Under the pieces are notes generated by a model. The model had not been told where the DNA came from, searched no databases, and saw only the letters and a program-made list of their open reading frames with translations. From JADKFD01 sp050250665 (lineage in GTDB: Bacteria > Pseudomonadota > Gammaproteobacteria > Xanthomonadales > SZUA-5): DNA of 64,000 nt. The first letter of the stretch is position 1. Each line of letters opens with the position of its first letter. This document shows, in pieces, positions 25,454 through 37,439 of the stretch. Location of the stretch: positions 43,476-107,475 of the forward strand of contig JBFWOF010000016.1 of assembly GCA_050250665.1 (NCBI GenBank), read 5' to 3'. The position numbers were made by a program, and so were the translations under genes.

Positions 25454-27073
25454 TTGGCTAAACCGAAGAAGTCCAGCAAGAGCGCCGCCAGCAACGCCAA
25501 TCTTGGCTTTGAAGCCAAGCTGTGGCTGACGGCCGACAAGCTGCGCAACAACATGGACGCGGCCGAGTACAAGCATGTGGTGCTTGGTCTGATCTTTCTG
25601 AAGTACATCTCCGACAGCTTCGAGGCGCATCGCGCCAAGCTGGTGGCGGGGGAGGGCGAATACGCCGGCGCCAATCCCGAGGATCCGGACGAGTATCTGG
25701 CCGAGAACATTTTCTGGGTGCCGACCGACGCACGTTGGTCGTATCTGCAGGGCAGCGCACGCATGGCCAGCATCGGTCGCCGTGTGGATGATGCGATGGT
25801 GTCGCTCGAGGGCGTCAACCCGCGGCTCAAAGGCGTGCTGCCGAAGGACTACGCGCGCCCGGCGCTGGATCAGCAGCGGCTGGGCGAACTGATCGATGTG
25901 ATCGCCACCATCGAACTCACCGCCGCCACCGAGGGCGAGCAGACGCATCGCTCGGTCGATCTGCTCGGCCGCGTTTACGAGTATTTCCTCACCCGCTTCG
26001 CCAGCGCCGAGGGCAAGAACGGCGGCCAGTTCTACACGCCGAGTTGCGTGGTGCGCTGTCTGGTGGAAATGCTGGAACCCTACCGGGGGCGTATCTACGA
26101 CCCCGCCTGCGGTTCCGGTGGCATGTTCGTGCAGTCCGAGAAATTCGTCGAATCCCACGGCGGCAAGCGCGGCGACATCAGTGTGTTCGGTCAGGAAAGC
26201 AATGCCACCACGCGCCGTCTGGCAGTGATGAACCTAGCCATCCGCGGCATCGAGGCCGACTTCGGCCCGGAACAGGCCGACACCTTCCGCCGCGATCTGC
26301 ACCCTGATTTGCGCGCCGACTACGTGCTGGCCAACCCGCCCTTCAACGACAGCGACTGGCACCGCAAGGACGACGACGTGCGCTGGCAATACGGCGTGCC
26401 ACCCAAAGGCAACGCCAACTTCGCCTGGGTGCAGCACTTCATCCACCACCTGGCTCCCACCGGCTACGCCGGCTTTGTACTCGCAAACGGCAGCATGAGC
26501 TCCAACCAGTCCGGCGAAGGCGAGATCCGCAAGGCACTGATTGAGGCCGATCTGGTCGATTGCATGGTCGCGCTGCCGGGGCAATTGTTCTACAGCACGC
26601 AGATTCCGGTGTGCCTGTGGTTCCTGGCCCGCAACAAGGGCGTCGACGCCAAACGCAACTTGCGCGACCGGCGCCGCGAAACGCTGTTTATCGATGCGCG
26701 CAAGCTGGGCACCCTGATTGATCGCGTGCATCGCGAACTGACCGACGCTGACCTGAAGAAAATCACCTCCACCTACCACGCATGGCGCAGCGATCCTGAG
26801 CCCCGTCATTCCCGCGAAAGCGGGAATCCAGTGCCTTACTCGGACATCCCCGGCTTCTGTAAATCGGCCACGACCGCCGAGATCGCCGCGCACGGCTATG
26901 TGTTGACGCCTGGCCGCTATGTGGGCGCCGAGGACGTGGAGGACGATGGCGAGCCCTTCGAGCAGAAAATGCAGCGGCTCACCGCGACGCTGCGCGATCA
27001 GCTGACCGAAGCCACGAAGCTGGATTCCGCGATTGCCGCCAAATTGAAGGAGCTTGGGTATGGGAACTCGTGA
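25454..27073 (+). CDS. hsdM: type I restriction-modification DNA methyltransferase subunit HsdM
   Basis: About 539 residues starting at a TTG with AGAGG six bases upstream (the open frame reaches 25214, but no homology is seen there). It is the adenine methyltransferase subunit. The N-terminal helical domain LGFEAKLWLTADKLRNNMD is typical. The SAM motif DPACGSGGMF falls near residue 216 and the catalytic NPPF (ANPPFNDSDW) near 294. A palindromic repeat encoding RHSRESGNP has been inserted in frame near residue 452. The end overlaps hsdS. Confidence 0.93.
   Translation: MAKPKKSSKSAASNANLGFEAKLWLTADKLRNNMDAAEYKHVVLGLIFLKYISDSFEAHRAKLVAGEGEYAGANPEDPDEYLAENIFWVPTDARWSYLQGSARMASIGRRVDDAMVSLEGVNPRLKGVLPKDYARPALDQQRLGELIDVIATIELTAATEGEQTHRSVDLLGRVYEYFLTRFASAEGKNGGQFYTPSCVVRCLVEMLEPYRGRIYDPACGSGGMFVQSEKFVESHGGKRGDISVFGQESNATTRRLAVMNLAIRGIEADFGPEQADTFRRDLHPDLRADYVLANPPFNDSDWHRKDDDVRWQYGVPPKGNANFAWVQHFIHHLAPTGYAGFVLANGSMSSNQSGEGEIRKALIEADLVDCMVALPGQLFYSTQIPVCLWFLARNKGVDAKRNLRDRRRETLFIDARKLGTLIDRVHRELTDADLKKITSTYHAWRSDPEPRHSRESGNPVPYSDIPGFCKSATTAEIAAHGYVLTPGRYVGAEDVEDDGEPFEQKMQRLTATLRDQLTEATKLDSAIAAKLKELGYGNS
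26808..26827. repeat. ATTCCC...GGGAAT palindromic repeat inside hsdM
   Basis: ATTCCCGC-GAAA-GCGGGAAT is a perfect 8-bp stem with a 4-base loop. The core has the form of dRS3-like dispersed repeats (ATTCCCN8GGGAAT) and continues into flanking CGTC and CCAG. It is read through in frame as SRESGNP. Confidence 0.8.
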
Positions 27074-28373
27074 AGTCCCATTCACTGCGCTCATTTCTCA
27101 GATCGTAGACAACAGAGGGAAGACTTGCCCAACCGCGGACGCGGGAATTCCACTCATCGCGACTAATTGCATTCGCAATGAGTTGCTTTATCCGACCTAC
27201 GAGAAGGCACGGTTTGTGTCGCCCGAAACCTATTCCACATGGTTTCGCGGCCATCCAAAGCCGGGGGATATTCTTTTTGTCAACAAAGCAACACCTGGAC
27301 GCGTGTGTTTGGTTCCCGATCCAGTGGACTTTTGTATCGCACAAGACATGGTCGCCGTTCGGGCCAATCCGAGCAAGGTTTACCCAAAGTATCTCTTTGC
27401 CGCCCTGCGTTCGCCGATTGCACAGGAGCGAATTTCACGGATGCACGTAGGTTCGCTCATCCCCCACCTCAAGAAGGGCGACTTCGACAAGCTCTTCTTG
27501 CCTCTTCCAGGGAGTGACGAACAACGATTCATCGGAGATCTCTACTTTGAGCTTTCCGCCAAGATTGATCTGAACCGACGCATGAACGCGGCGCTGGAGG
27601 CGATGGCTCGAGCGCTGTTCCAAAGCTGGTTCGTGGATTTCGACCCCGTCCGCGCCAAACTCGATGGCCGCCAGCCTGTGGGCCTCGACTCCGCCACCGC
27701 CGCCCTCTTCCCCGCCAGGTTTGACGAAACGGCGGCTGGACACATCCCGCACGGGTGGACGGCGACAACGCTGGGAGACGCCTGCGCTAGGGGCGGAGGC
27801 AACATTCAGACCGGACCTTTCGGAACGCAACTTCACGCATCGGATTACGTGGACGAAGGTATTCCGTCGATCATGCCGAGTGACCTCCGCGACAACCGAA
27901 TTGAGACCAGTTCCATCGCTCGCATCCGCGAGCAGGACGCCGAACGACTCGCTGTGTATCGAGTTCAAGTTGGCGATGTTGTCTACAGTCGGCGTGGCGA
28001 TGTCGAGCGTCGCTCGCTGATCCGCCGCAACGAGCATGGCTGGCTTTGCGGCACCGGGTGCCTGCGGGTTCGCTTTGGTTCGAGTGGGCTGAATCCGTTT
28101 TTCGGAGCTTCGTGCCTCGGCACGCCTGAGTCTCGGGCGTGGGTCGTTCGTCACGCCGTTGGAGCAACCATGCCTAATCTGAACACGTCAATTCTCGGCG
28201 CGCTGCCAATGGTCATTCCACCGCCTGAGCTTCAGTCTCGCTTCGCAGAAATCGTCGCTCCATGGGACAAACGCGGAACCATCGCACTCGAACAATCCAG
28301 CACCCTCGCCACGCTGCGCGACACCCTGCTGCCGAAGTTCCTAAGCGGCGAGGTCAAGCCAACGTCAGCGTAG
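27060..28373 (+). CDS. hsdS: type I restriction-modification specificity subunit HsdS
   Basis: About 437 residues from an ATG with AAGGAG seven bases upstream; it overlaps the end of hsdM. Two target-recognition domains are visible: the first (about 1-155) ends in the conserved helix LNRRMNAALEAMARALFQSWFVDF, and the second (about 215-400) ends at LPMVIPPPELQSRF followed by the second coiled coil to LLPKFLSGEV. The two domains read the halves of a bipartite DNA site. The sequence specificity cannot be predicted. Confidence 0.93.
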   Translation: MGTREVPFTALISQIVDNRGKTCPTADAGIPLIATNCIRNELLYPTYEKARFVSPETYSTWFRGHPKPGDILFVNKATPGRVCLVPDPVDFCIAQDMVAVRANPSKVYPKYLFAALRSPIAQERISRMHVGSLIPHLKKGDFDKLFLPLPGSDEQRFIGDLYFELSAKIDLNRRMNAALEAMARALFQSWFVDFDPVRAKLDGRQPVGLDSATAALFPARFDETAAGHIPHGWTATTLGDACARGGGNIQTGPFGTQLHASDYVDEGIPSIMPSDLRDNRIETSSIARIREQDAERLAVYRVQVGDVVYSRRGDVERRSLIRRNEHGWLCGTGCLRVRFGSSGLNPFFGASCLGTPESRAWVVRHAVGATMPNLNTSILGALPMVIPPPELQSRFAEIVAPWDKRGTIALEQSSTLATLRDTLLPKFLSGEVKPTSA

Positions 28374-28395
28374 ATCTACTTTGAAAGGGCTCCTC

Positions 28396-31203
28396 ATGCG
28401 CGCATCAGAGACATCTTCGACGGGCGGAGTGGGAGTCACCGAAGTCTGTGGCCTATTCGAGCGAATTCGGTGGGCGCCACTGGAAAACCGTGACCGACAT
28501 GATCTAGGAACAGACCTTTTGGTCGCTGCGCGCGATCCTCGCCGCTTTGATCGTGGCGTCTTGATCGGCGTGCAAGTCAAGGCCGGTCCCACCGCATTCG
28601 ATGAGGCAGAAAAGGACGCGTCCGGCAGCATCATCGGTTGGTGGCATCGAGAAGACAGCGAGCACTTCGACTATTGGATCAAGCACCATCTTCCGCATCT
28701 CCTAGTGTTGTATGACGCGACTTCGCGCGAGGGCTATTGGGCGCACGTTACAGCCGAGCGATGCCAGTCAACTGGCAAGGGCATCAAGATTCTCGTGCTC
28801 AAGCAAGACACCATCGGTTTGGCTGACGCACCTAAACTCTTGGAAATTGCGCTGGCACAGCGCGGCTCGACATCTTTGGAAGGTACATCGTTTGATGCTG
28901 CAGCGGCCCATATCGCCCCAGGGGACCGAATGCGGTACGCGCTGCTCATACCCCGATTAATTGCGCCACACGCGAACCGAGGGGAAGTAGAAGCTGTGGA
29001 GCCTGAGGAGGCGATTGCACTCCTGGTGCTCCTGCACGTGCAACGACTTCGATTGTTGCTCAAGAAGAACGCAGCTTGGCCGGAGCTTGACAAGGAGCCC
29101 AAAAGCGCCGACTGGCGTTGGCATTTTGCTCATGCAATCTGGCGATTCATCGCCTTCGGTGATTGCGACCCACTCAGGGCGTCGCATTCGCAAGCGTCCC
29201 GTTCAAAAACGCCGCGAAGCGACTGGCGTGTGGCAGCGTCAGTCGTATTGGCATCGGCCGAGTTCCTCGCCGGACGTACCCAAAGCGCCGCGTCCACGAT
29301 CGATGGCGAACTCAACAAGGACGCGGCCGCTCCAATCGACCATGCATGGCTGCACCTTCATGCAGGGCATTGCGCGGCTGAACTCGGTGCCAACGACGAC
29401 GCCAAGGAACATGCGGCAATGGCTTTGGCGAATCTCAGAGGTGCTTCAGATGAACCGACGGCCTCGCTACTGTCGGGAATTGGATATCGAATCATTTTCA
29501 ATCTCGGTGGATGGCAAGAGAGTTCCCGAAATATGTCAGCGACCCTGAAGGCGGCTGATAACGCGGGCTCTTGGTGGCGCGATCAACAATTGCGGTGGGC
29601 GCTGGACGCTGCCGCACTCGAGAACTTCCGAACGTGGACCAAAGACGCATCTTCGCGCTGGGAAGCTGAGCCTCCTGGACAGCAAATGATGCCGTCGATG
29701 CTCATGGCGCTCTTTTCAGCCGACCACGCGGGGTGGGCAGCGGCACAAAGTCGACTAGGACGTTACGAGATCCAACATTCGAAGAACGGCGATCACTTTC
29801 GGTCGGCGTTCGTCCGATTGCTCCGCAGTGGGGATCAATCATCCGTGGTCTTGGCTGGGAGGCACGCGTTGAATTTCGGTCCGGCCGTAGAACTCTCCAA
29901 GCTATCAGCGGCCTGTGTTCCTCGGTTCATGGCCCCGAAACGTGTTGAAACTTTGCTTGCGTTTTGGAAAGAATTTGGCGACTTGGGTCAGTCCCACCCT
30001 GCGGACGAGGTCCTCTCATGGTGTTTAGTTCAGGCGGGTCAGGCGTCGGTGGCTTTGGAAAAACCTACGCAGATCGATCCTCGAATCCTCGATGCCATCT
30101 CAAGCACACTGCCTGTCGCTTCCGATTCTGTCTTTCGCCAAGTAGCCGCAAGCCTTGGTCAGTTCTCGTTCAACCCACACGATTTGGACAGGTTCTGCAG
30201 AGTTGCGGAGGCGGTGGAACGGCGAGATTCGAGTTCGCTTGATTGCGAATTGTTGGTGGCGATAGCTAGGCGCCATCCAGGCGCTTCCGGTGCCACGGCG
30301 TTGTTTGGCCTCGCCGCGAGTGCTGGAAGTGACGAAGCACGCGAGGAACTTATTCGCTTGGCCGATGCGGGAGATCTCTTGGCCGGCGCGATCGCCTTCG
30401 ACGCTGACTTGCTACCAGAAGGCTCCGCAGCAAGTGCTGCGCAAATGATTATTGATTTGCTTGAGAAGGAACGACTTGATGCGAGCAATGGGCGAATCGG
30501 ATACGGACGCTCGGTCGATTTCTGTAATTTTCTCGTCGCGCTGTTCCTTGCATTCTCGAAAATTGCGCGATGGCCTGTGGTCGTTGATTATATTACTGAC
30601 CGCCATGTAATCGCAGACCACAAGGAAGCCGCGTGTCGTCAGATCATTCGAAAAAAGGAAATGGTGCCGCGCGAGGTCATAGACGGACTATTAGCCTGCA
30701 TTTCGGATTTAGCGTCCAGCAGATACATTCAGGCGAATTTATTTGATGTTAACTCCACTCGACTGACGGCTGCAGATTTGGCCGCATTTGTCGGATTTGC
30801 GTTGCGCGACCCAAGTGACGACGACGTGGAGGCATACGTTAATACCGCCCTGACACGAGGTGGTTCCAGCAAGAATTGGGCTTGGGAAGCCCTCTCGAAT
30901 TTTGGTCCTCCCGGTTATGATTTGCTGGCGATACAGGCTCAGGATGATGAGGACATCGCCGTCCGGGTGCGCGCTGCGCATTTCCTGGGGCGTCGTATTT
31001 CTGGGCAAGATGAAAGCACCATGCTGCGTCTCGCCGCCGAGAGGTTGCTGGCGAACCAGGGCGTAACTGTAACGAAGGCGCTTTTGAGGACGCTCATGGA
31101 TGAATGCCCAACCTGGGCTCGAGTTTTGATTGATCCACTTCGATCTCATTATTCTGCATCGGTTCGAAAAATGGCGGAACACATCACGATCGAGACGTCT
31201 TAG
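28396..31203 (+). CDS. large protein with DUF4365-type nuclease-like N-terminus and helical repeats
   Basis: About 935 residues from an ATG with AAAGGG upstream. The first 150 residues look like DUF4365, a PD-(D/E)xK-type fold: Glu16, Asp40 in HDLGTDLLV, and QVK at 60-62 in IGVQVKAG. The remainder is rich in short paired helices (Ala/Leu/Arg/Asp), like HEAT or TPR repeats, ending in a HEAT-like stretch (IAVRVRAAHFLGRRISG). It sits between hsdS and hsdR. I do not recognise the full protein; a role as a nuclease or helper in phage defence is inference from domain and place. Confidence 0.7.
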   Translation: MRASETSSTGGVGVTEVCGLFERIRWAPLENRDRHDLGTDLLVAARDPRRFDRGVLIGVQVKAGPTAFDEAEKDASGSIIGWWHREDSEHFDYWIKHHLPHLLVLYDATSREGYWAHVTAERCQSTGKGIKILVLKQDTIGLADAPKLLEIALAQRGSTSLEGTSFDAAAAHIAPGDRMRYALLIPRLIAPHANRGEVEAVEPEEAIALLVLLHVQRLRLLLKKNAAWPELDKEPKSADWRWHFAHAIWRFIAFGDCDPLRASHSQASRSKTPRSDWRVAASVVLASAEFLAGRTQSAASTIDGELNKDAAAPIDHAWLHLHAGHCAAELGANDDAKEHAAMALANLRGASDEPTASLLSGIGYRIIFNLGGWQESSRNMSATLKAADNAGSWWRDQQLRWALDAAALENFRTWTKDASSRWEAEPPGQQMMPSMLMALFSADHAGWAAAQSRLGRYEIQHSKNGDHFRSAFVRLLRSGDQSSVVLAGRHALNFGPAVELSKLSAACVPRFMAPKRVETLLAFWKEFGDLGQSHPADEVLSWCLVQAGQASVALEKPTQIDPRILDAISSTLPVASDSVFRQVAASLGQFSFNPHDLDRFCRVAEAVERRDSSSLDCELLVAIARRHPGASGATALFGLAASAGSDEAREELIRLADAGDLLAGAIAFDADLLPEGSAASAAQMIIDLLEKERLDASNGRIGYGRSVDFCNFLVALFLAFSKIARWPVVVDYITDRHVIADHKEAACRQIIRKKEMVPREVIDGLLACISDLASSRYIQANLFDVNSTRLTAADLAAFVGFALRDPSDDDVEAYVNTALTRGGSSKNWAWEALSNFGPPGYDLLAIQAQDDEDIAVRVRAAHFLGRRISGQDESTMLRLAAERLLANQGVTVTKALLRTLMDECPTWARVLIDPLRSHYSASVRKMAEHITIETS

Positions 31204-31406
31204 TAGCTCGTACAAGACAGATTTGAGCGTTCGCAACACGCTCTACTTCGGAGTCACACTCCGAGTGCAAAATGTAGGAATGCTTAGTCAATAGACTGCG
31301 AATCAGAGGAATGACACTGCATCGGCCGCGAGGCGAGTCGGCCTCCAAATTTGCGAGCGTTCTATTTTATTTCTTGGGTCGAGCAACTGGATGCGAGGTA
31401 AAGGCT

Positions 31407-32429
31407 ATGCCGCAACAATATGCGCCAGGGGAAAAAGAGCGCGTGATTCTTTTTAGGGATTTCCCGTTTCCATTTTCTACAAGCGCGCTGCCGCTAGATC
31501 TTGGACGAGGTGTCCGACTGGATCAGGTCGATGACATCCAGCATGCCATTCGCTTTGCTGACCGAGAGGAGGAGCGCCCGCGCCTGAAGGCTATCCTCTT
31601 GCAAGAGCAACTTGCAGGTGTTGGTCAGGTGCACGTCTGCATAAGGACGCCAGTCAAAACAACCGTTTCGGATGCGACGACACGACTCTGGGTTGCGATT
31701 GCAGCCATACGGTTGATTTCACCTGTGGAGATTCGGGCTAGCTCTATATTGACGTTCGACGAATCAAGCGGCGAGATAACTGAAGTGGCAACTTTGTTGA
31801 CGATGCCGATTGTCGGTCCATCGTTTCACCGGCGGCTCAATGGCCAGGAATTGAAGGCAGCAAGAGACGTTAATATCCGTCTAGGAAAGCTCAAGGCGCG
31901 AAAGCTGGTTCGTCCGAGGTCCGCGTTCACGCTGTGGGCGCAAATATCGGGGGGCGCGTGCACGTCATGGCAGCTCGCAACGCTAGGATTGGTTGGAGTG
32001 CTTGAGGCAGTCTTCCCGCAGCCGAAAAATGGAAAGCGCTACGACGACTTGAATTACGCTCAGAGATTGTCAGTGCGGGTTGCCCGATTCCTTGAGGCGC
32101 GGAAGTTCTACAAACGGCATGAGGAAAAACTGAGGCGTATTTACGAAGCCTACCGGAATTCAATCGCTCACGGCGTTCACGATCCAAGCCCTACTGGCAA
32201 ACTCAATGAACGCTATCTTGACCTACTCTTCCTTCACGAGACAGCCAGATTGGTGCTACTAGGAATGCTGTCAAAATCAAATGATGATCTGATTAAATTG
32301 GTTCCAGAGCACGCCAGTGGCGACCAGATACAGAAAGGACTTGATGAACTGGGTCCTGCAACCGGGAAATTAATTGGACAGCAAATTCTAACTTCTGCTC
32401 CTAAATCGAGAAGTTTGATTGAACTCTGA
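31407..32429 (+). CDS. HEPN (Apea-like) domain protein
   Basis: About 340 residues from an ATG with GAGG nine bases upstream; an earlier ATG at 31311 has poor spacing. The C-terminal region carries YRNSIAHG near residues 249-256, matching the R-x4-H motif of HEPN domains (here RNSIAH), with helices before and after as in the Apea-like HEPN family. HEPN proteins commonly act as RNases in toxin-antitoxin and abortive infection systems. The N-terminal 200 residues are not recognised. Placed within the type I locus after the DUF4365-like gene. Confidence 0.65.
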   Translation: MPQQYAPGEKERVILFRDFPFPFSTSALPLDLGRGVRLDQVDDIQHAIRFADREEERPRLKAILLQEQLAGVGQVHVCIRTPVKTTVSDATTRLWVAIAAIRLISPVEIRASSILTFDESSGEITEVATLLTMPIVGPSFHRRLNGQELKAARDVNIRLGKLKARKLVRPRSAFTLWAQISGGACTSWQLATLGLVGVLEAVFPQPKNGKRYDDLNYAQRLSVRVARFLEARKFYKRHEEKLRRIYEAYRNSIAHGVHDPSPTGKLNERYLDLLFLHETARLVLLGMLSKSNDDLIKLVPEHASGDQIQKGLDELGPATGKLIGQQILTSAPKSRSLIEL

Positions 32430-32504
32430 CTGGTTCGCACAAACCCGCACCTACGGCGGCCTACTCGATGAGAGGTGAACACACCAAAGGAACCGAGCTA
32501 ATCC

Positions 32505-33422
32505 ATGTTCCCAGTTATCCAAGTTGATCGCAGTCACGCAGAGTCCTCCGAGTTCCTTGGCACCAAGCGCAAGTTCTGGTTCGTGGATGACGAGGGGCGT
32601 CGCTGGTTGTTCAAGGCCGAAGAACGCGGCACCGGAGAGGATTGGGCCGAGAAGATCAGTTGCGAACTGGCAGCGCGCCTGGGCCTGCCCCACGTGCACT
32701 ATGACTTGGCCGAGGAGTCCATCGACGGGACGCCAGGCGTAGTCTGCGCGTCGATTGCGACGGGTGATAGGCAGTTGGTGCTGGGCAATCAGTTGTTGCT
32801 GGATCGCGACACCAACTACCCAATGGAAGATGTGCGGCATTACAAGGTGCGTGCGCATACCGTCGACGCGGTAGCGAATGTGCTGAATGGCCTGGAGCCG
32901 CCCACATCGGAATGGACCTCGAACTTGCCCGATGGCATCGTGACAGCACTCGACTGCTATCTGGGCTACGTGATGCTGGACGCGTTGGTAGCAAACCAGG
33001 ATCGGCATCACGAGAATTGGGGTGCGCTGCGCGTGGAGACTGTGCTGCGCCTGGCACCCAGCTTCGATCATGGGGCCTCGCTGGCTCGAAACCTCTCGGA
33101 CGCCGAGCGCAAGTCTCGCTTGGACTCGACGGACCGCGGCTTTCAGGTTCCGACCTTTGCTCAACGCGCCCGTTCGGCTTTCTACGAGAACGACACGGCC
33201 ACGAGGGCGATGGGCACGCTCGCCGCGTGGCAGGCCTTCGCCCAGCGTTCGTTGGTGGCGGCTACGGCATGGAAGCAGCGATTGGCGTCAATCGATGCCG
33301 CGACGATCAACACCTTGTTGCAAGAAATCCCGCCCAATCGGCTATCAGTAATCGGCCAGAGGTTCACAGCCGCGCTATTGTTGGAGAACCAGCGGCGCAT
33401 TGTTGCGGGAGAGCCGACATGA
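32505..33422 (+). CDS. short HipA-like Ser/Thr kinase
   Basis: A 305-residue protein matching only the catalytic part of HipA. The kinase loop NQDRHHENWG (about 164-173) gives the catalytic Asp, and LAPSFDHG (about 182-189) supplies the metal-binding aspartate. The amino end (TKRKFWFVDDEGRRWLFKAEERG) corresponds to the ATP-binding lobe. The HipA N-terminal subdomain is absent and appears to be encoded by the next gene, which overlaps by 4 bases. HipA toxins phosphorylate tRNA synthetases; the target here is unknown. Confidence 0.8.
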   Translation: MFPVIQVDRSHAESSEFLGTKRKFWFVDDEGRRWLFKAEERGTGEDWAEKISCELAARLGLPHVHYDLAEESIDGTPGVVCASIATGDRQLVLGNQLLLDRDTNYPMEDVRHYKVRAHTVDAVANVLNGLEPPTSEWTSNLPDGIVTALDCYLGYVMLDALVANQDRHHENWGALRVETVLRLAPSFDHGASLARNLSDAERKSRLDSTDRGFQVPTFAQRARSAFYENDTATRAMGTLAAWQAFAQRSLVAATAWKQRLASIDAATINTLLQEIPPNRLSVIGQRFTAALLLENQRRIVAGEPT

Positions 33423-34183
33423 CTCAATCACTGTTCGTAACGTGGCGCTCCGGCGACGACGGTCGGGGTCATTGGGGACCTGTGGGTCGGCTGGATCGCG
33501 ATGAATTCGGCTATCGCTTCGTCTATCTGCGTGGCGCTCGGACGCTTCCGGGCTTTGTGCCGTTTGCGGGCATGCCGGATCTGGAGCAGGTCTATCAGTC
33601 TGACGAGCTGTTTCCGCTGTTTGCCAATCGCCTGCTCGCGCGATCGCGGCCGGAATATCAAGCCTACCTGTCATGGATGGGTTTCGAGCACGGGCAAGTG
33701 CCCGATCCGATTGCCATCCTGAGCGTGACCGCTGGACGTCGCGCGACCGACCAGGTGGAGGTGTTTCCGTGCCCAGCCAAAGGCAAGGATGGTCGCTATC
33801 AGTGTGACTTCTTTGTACACGGCGTGCGCTGGAGCGCCCAGGCTGCACTCGAACTTATCGCGGCTCTGAAGCCGGGCGACCTCCTTGCCCTGCAGCATGA
33901 GCCCGACAATTCAAATGACCCCAATGCTGTCGCGGTTCTGGCTGCGGCAACGGTCAATGGCCTGAGGATCGGCTATGTGCCGCGCTATCTGTGCGCGGAT
34001 GTGCTGGCCCTGCAGTCACTGCTTGGCACTGAACGGGTTTCCGTGCGCGTTCGTCGCGTCAACAGCGACGCGCCTTTGCAGCAGCGCTTGCTGTGTCGCC
34101 TCAGCAGTCCCTGGCCGGATTCCTTCGAACCCTGCAGCGGCGAGGAATACACCCCCATTGTCGATGAGTACGCCTTGTGCTGA
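33419..34183 (+). CDS. HipA-N-like region fused to HIRAN domain
   Basis: A 254-residue protein starting with an ATGA overlap on the kinase gene. The N-terminal part (VTWRS ... VGRLDRDEFGYRFVYL ... SDELFPLFANRLL, about 8-70) resembles the HipA N-terminal subdomain (compare HipS of HipBST systems). The C-terminal part (about 129-205) has HIRAN features: FFVHGVRW, LALQHEPDNSNDPNAVAVL and IGYVPRYL. HIRAN domains bind DNA ends or damaged DNA. As HipS is an antitoxin, this could be a DNA-sensing antitoxin for the split kinase. That role is inference. Confidence 0.75.
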   Translation: MTQSLFVTWRSGDDGRGHWGPVGRLDRDEFGYRFVYLRGARTLPGFVPFAGMPDLEQVYQSDELFPLFANRLLARSRPEYQAYLSWMGFEHGQVPDPIAILSVTAGRRATDQVEVFPCPAKGKDGRYQCDFFVHGVRWSAQAALELIAALKPGDLLALQHEPDNSNDPNAVAVLAAATVNGLRIGYVPRYLCADVLALQSLLGTERVSVRVRRVNSDAPLQQRLLCRLSSPWPDSFEPCSGEEYTPIVDEYALC

Positions 34184-34198
34184 CGGCAACAGACTGCC

Positions 34199-37387
<3,189 letters not shown>

Positions 37388-37439
37388 GAAGCATCGGGCG
37401 ACGAAACGATGTCTTGTCGCTTGGTCAGCCTTTTGGAGA

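Noticed and set aside
32912..33418. Longer start for the HIRAN gene
   Set aside because: The extra codons run antiphase through the HipA-like kinase gene; the ATGA overlap at 33419 is the natural start.
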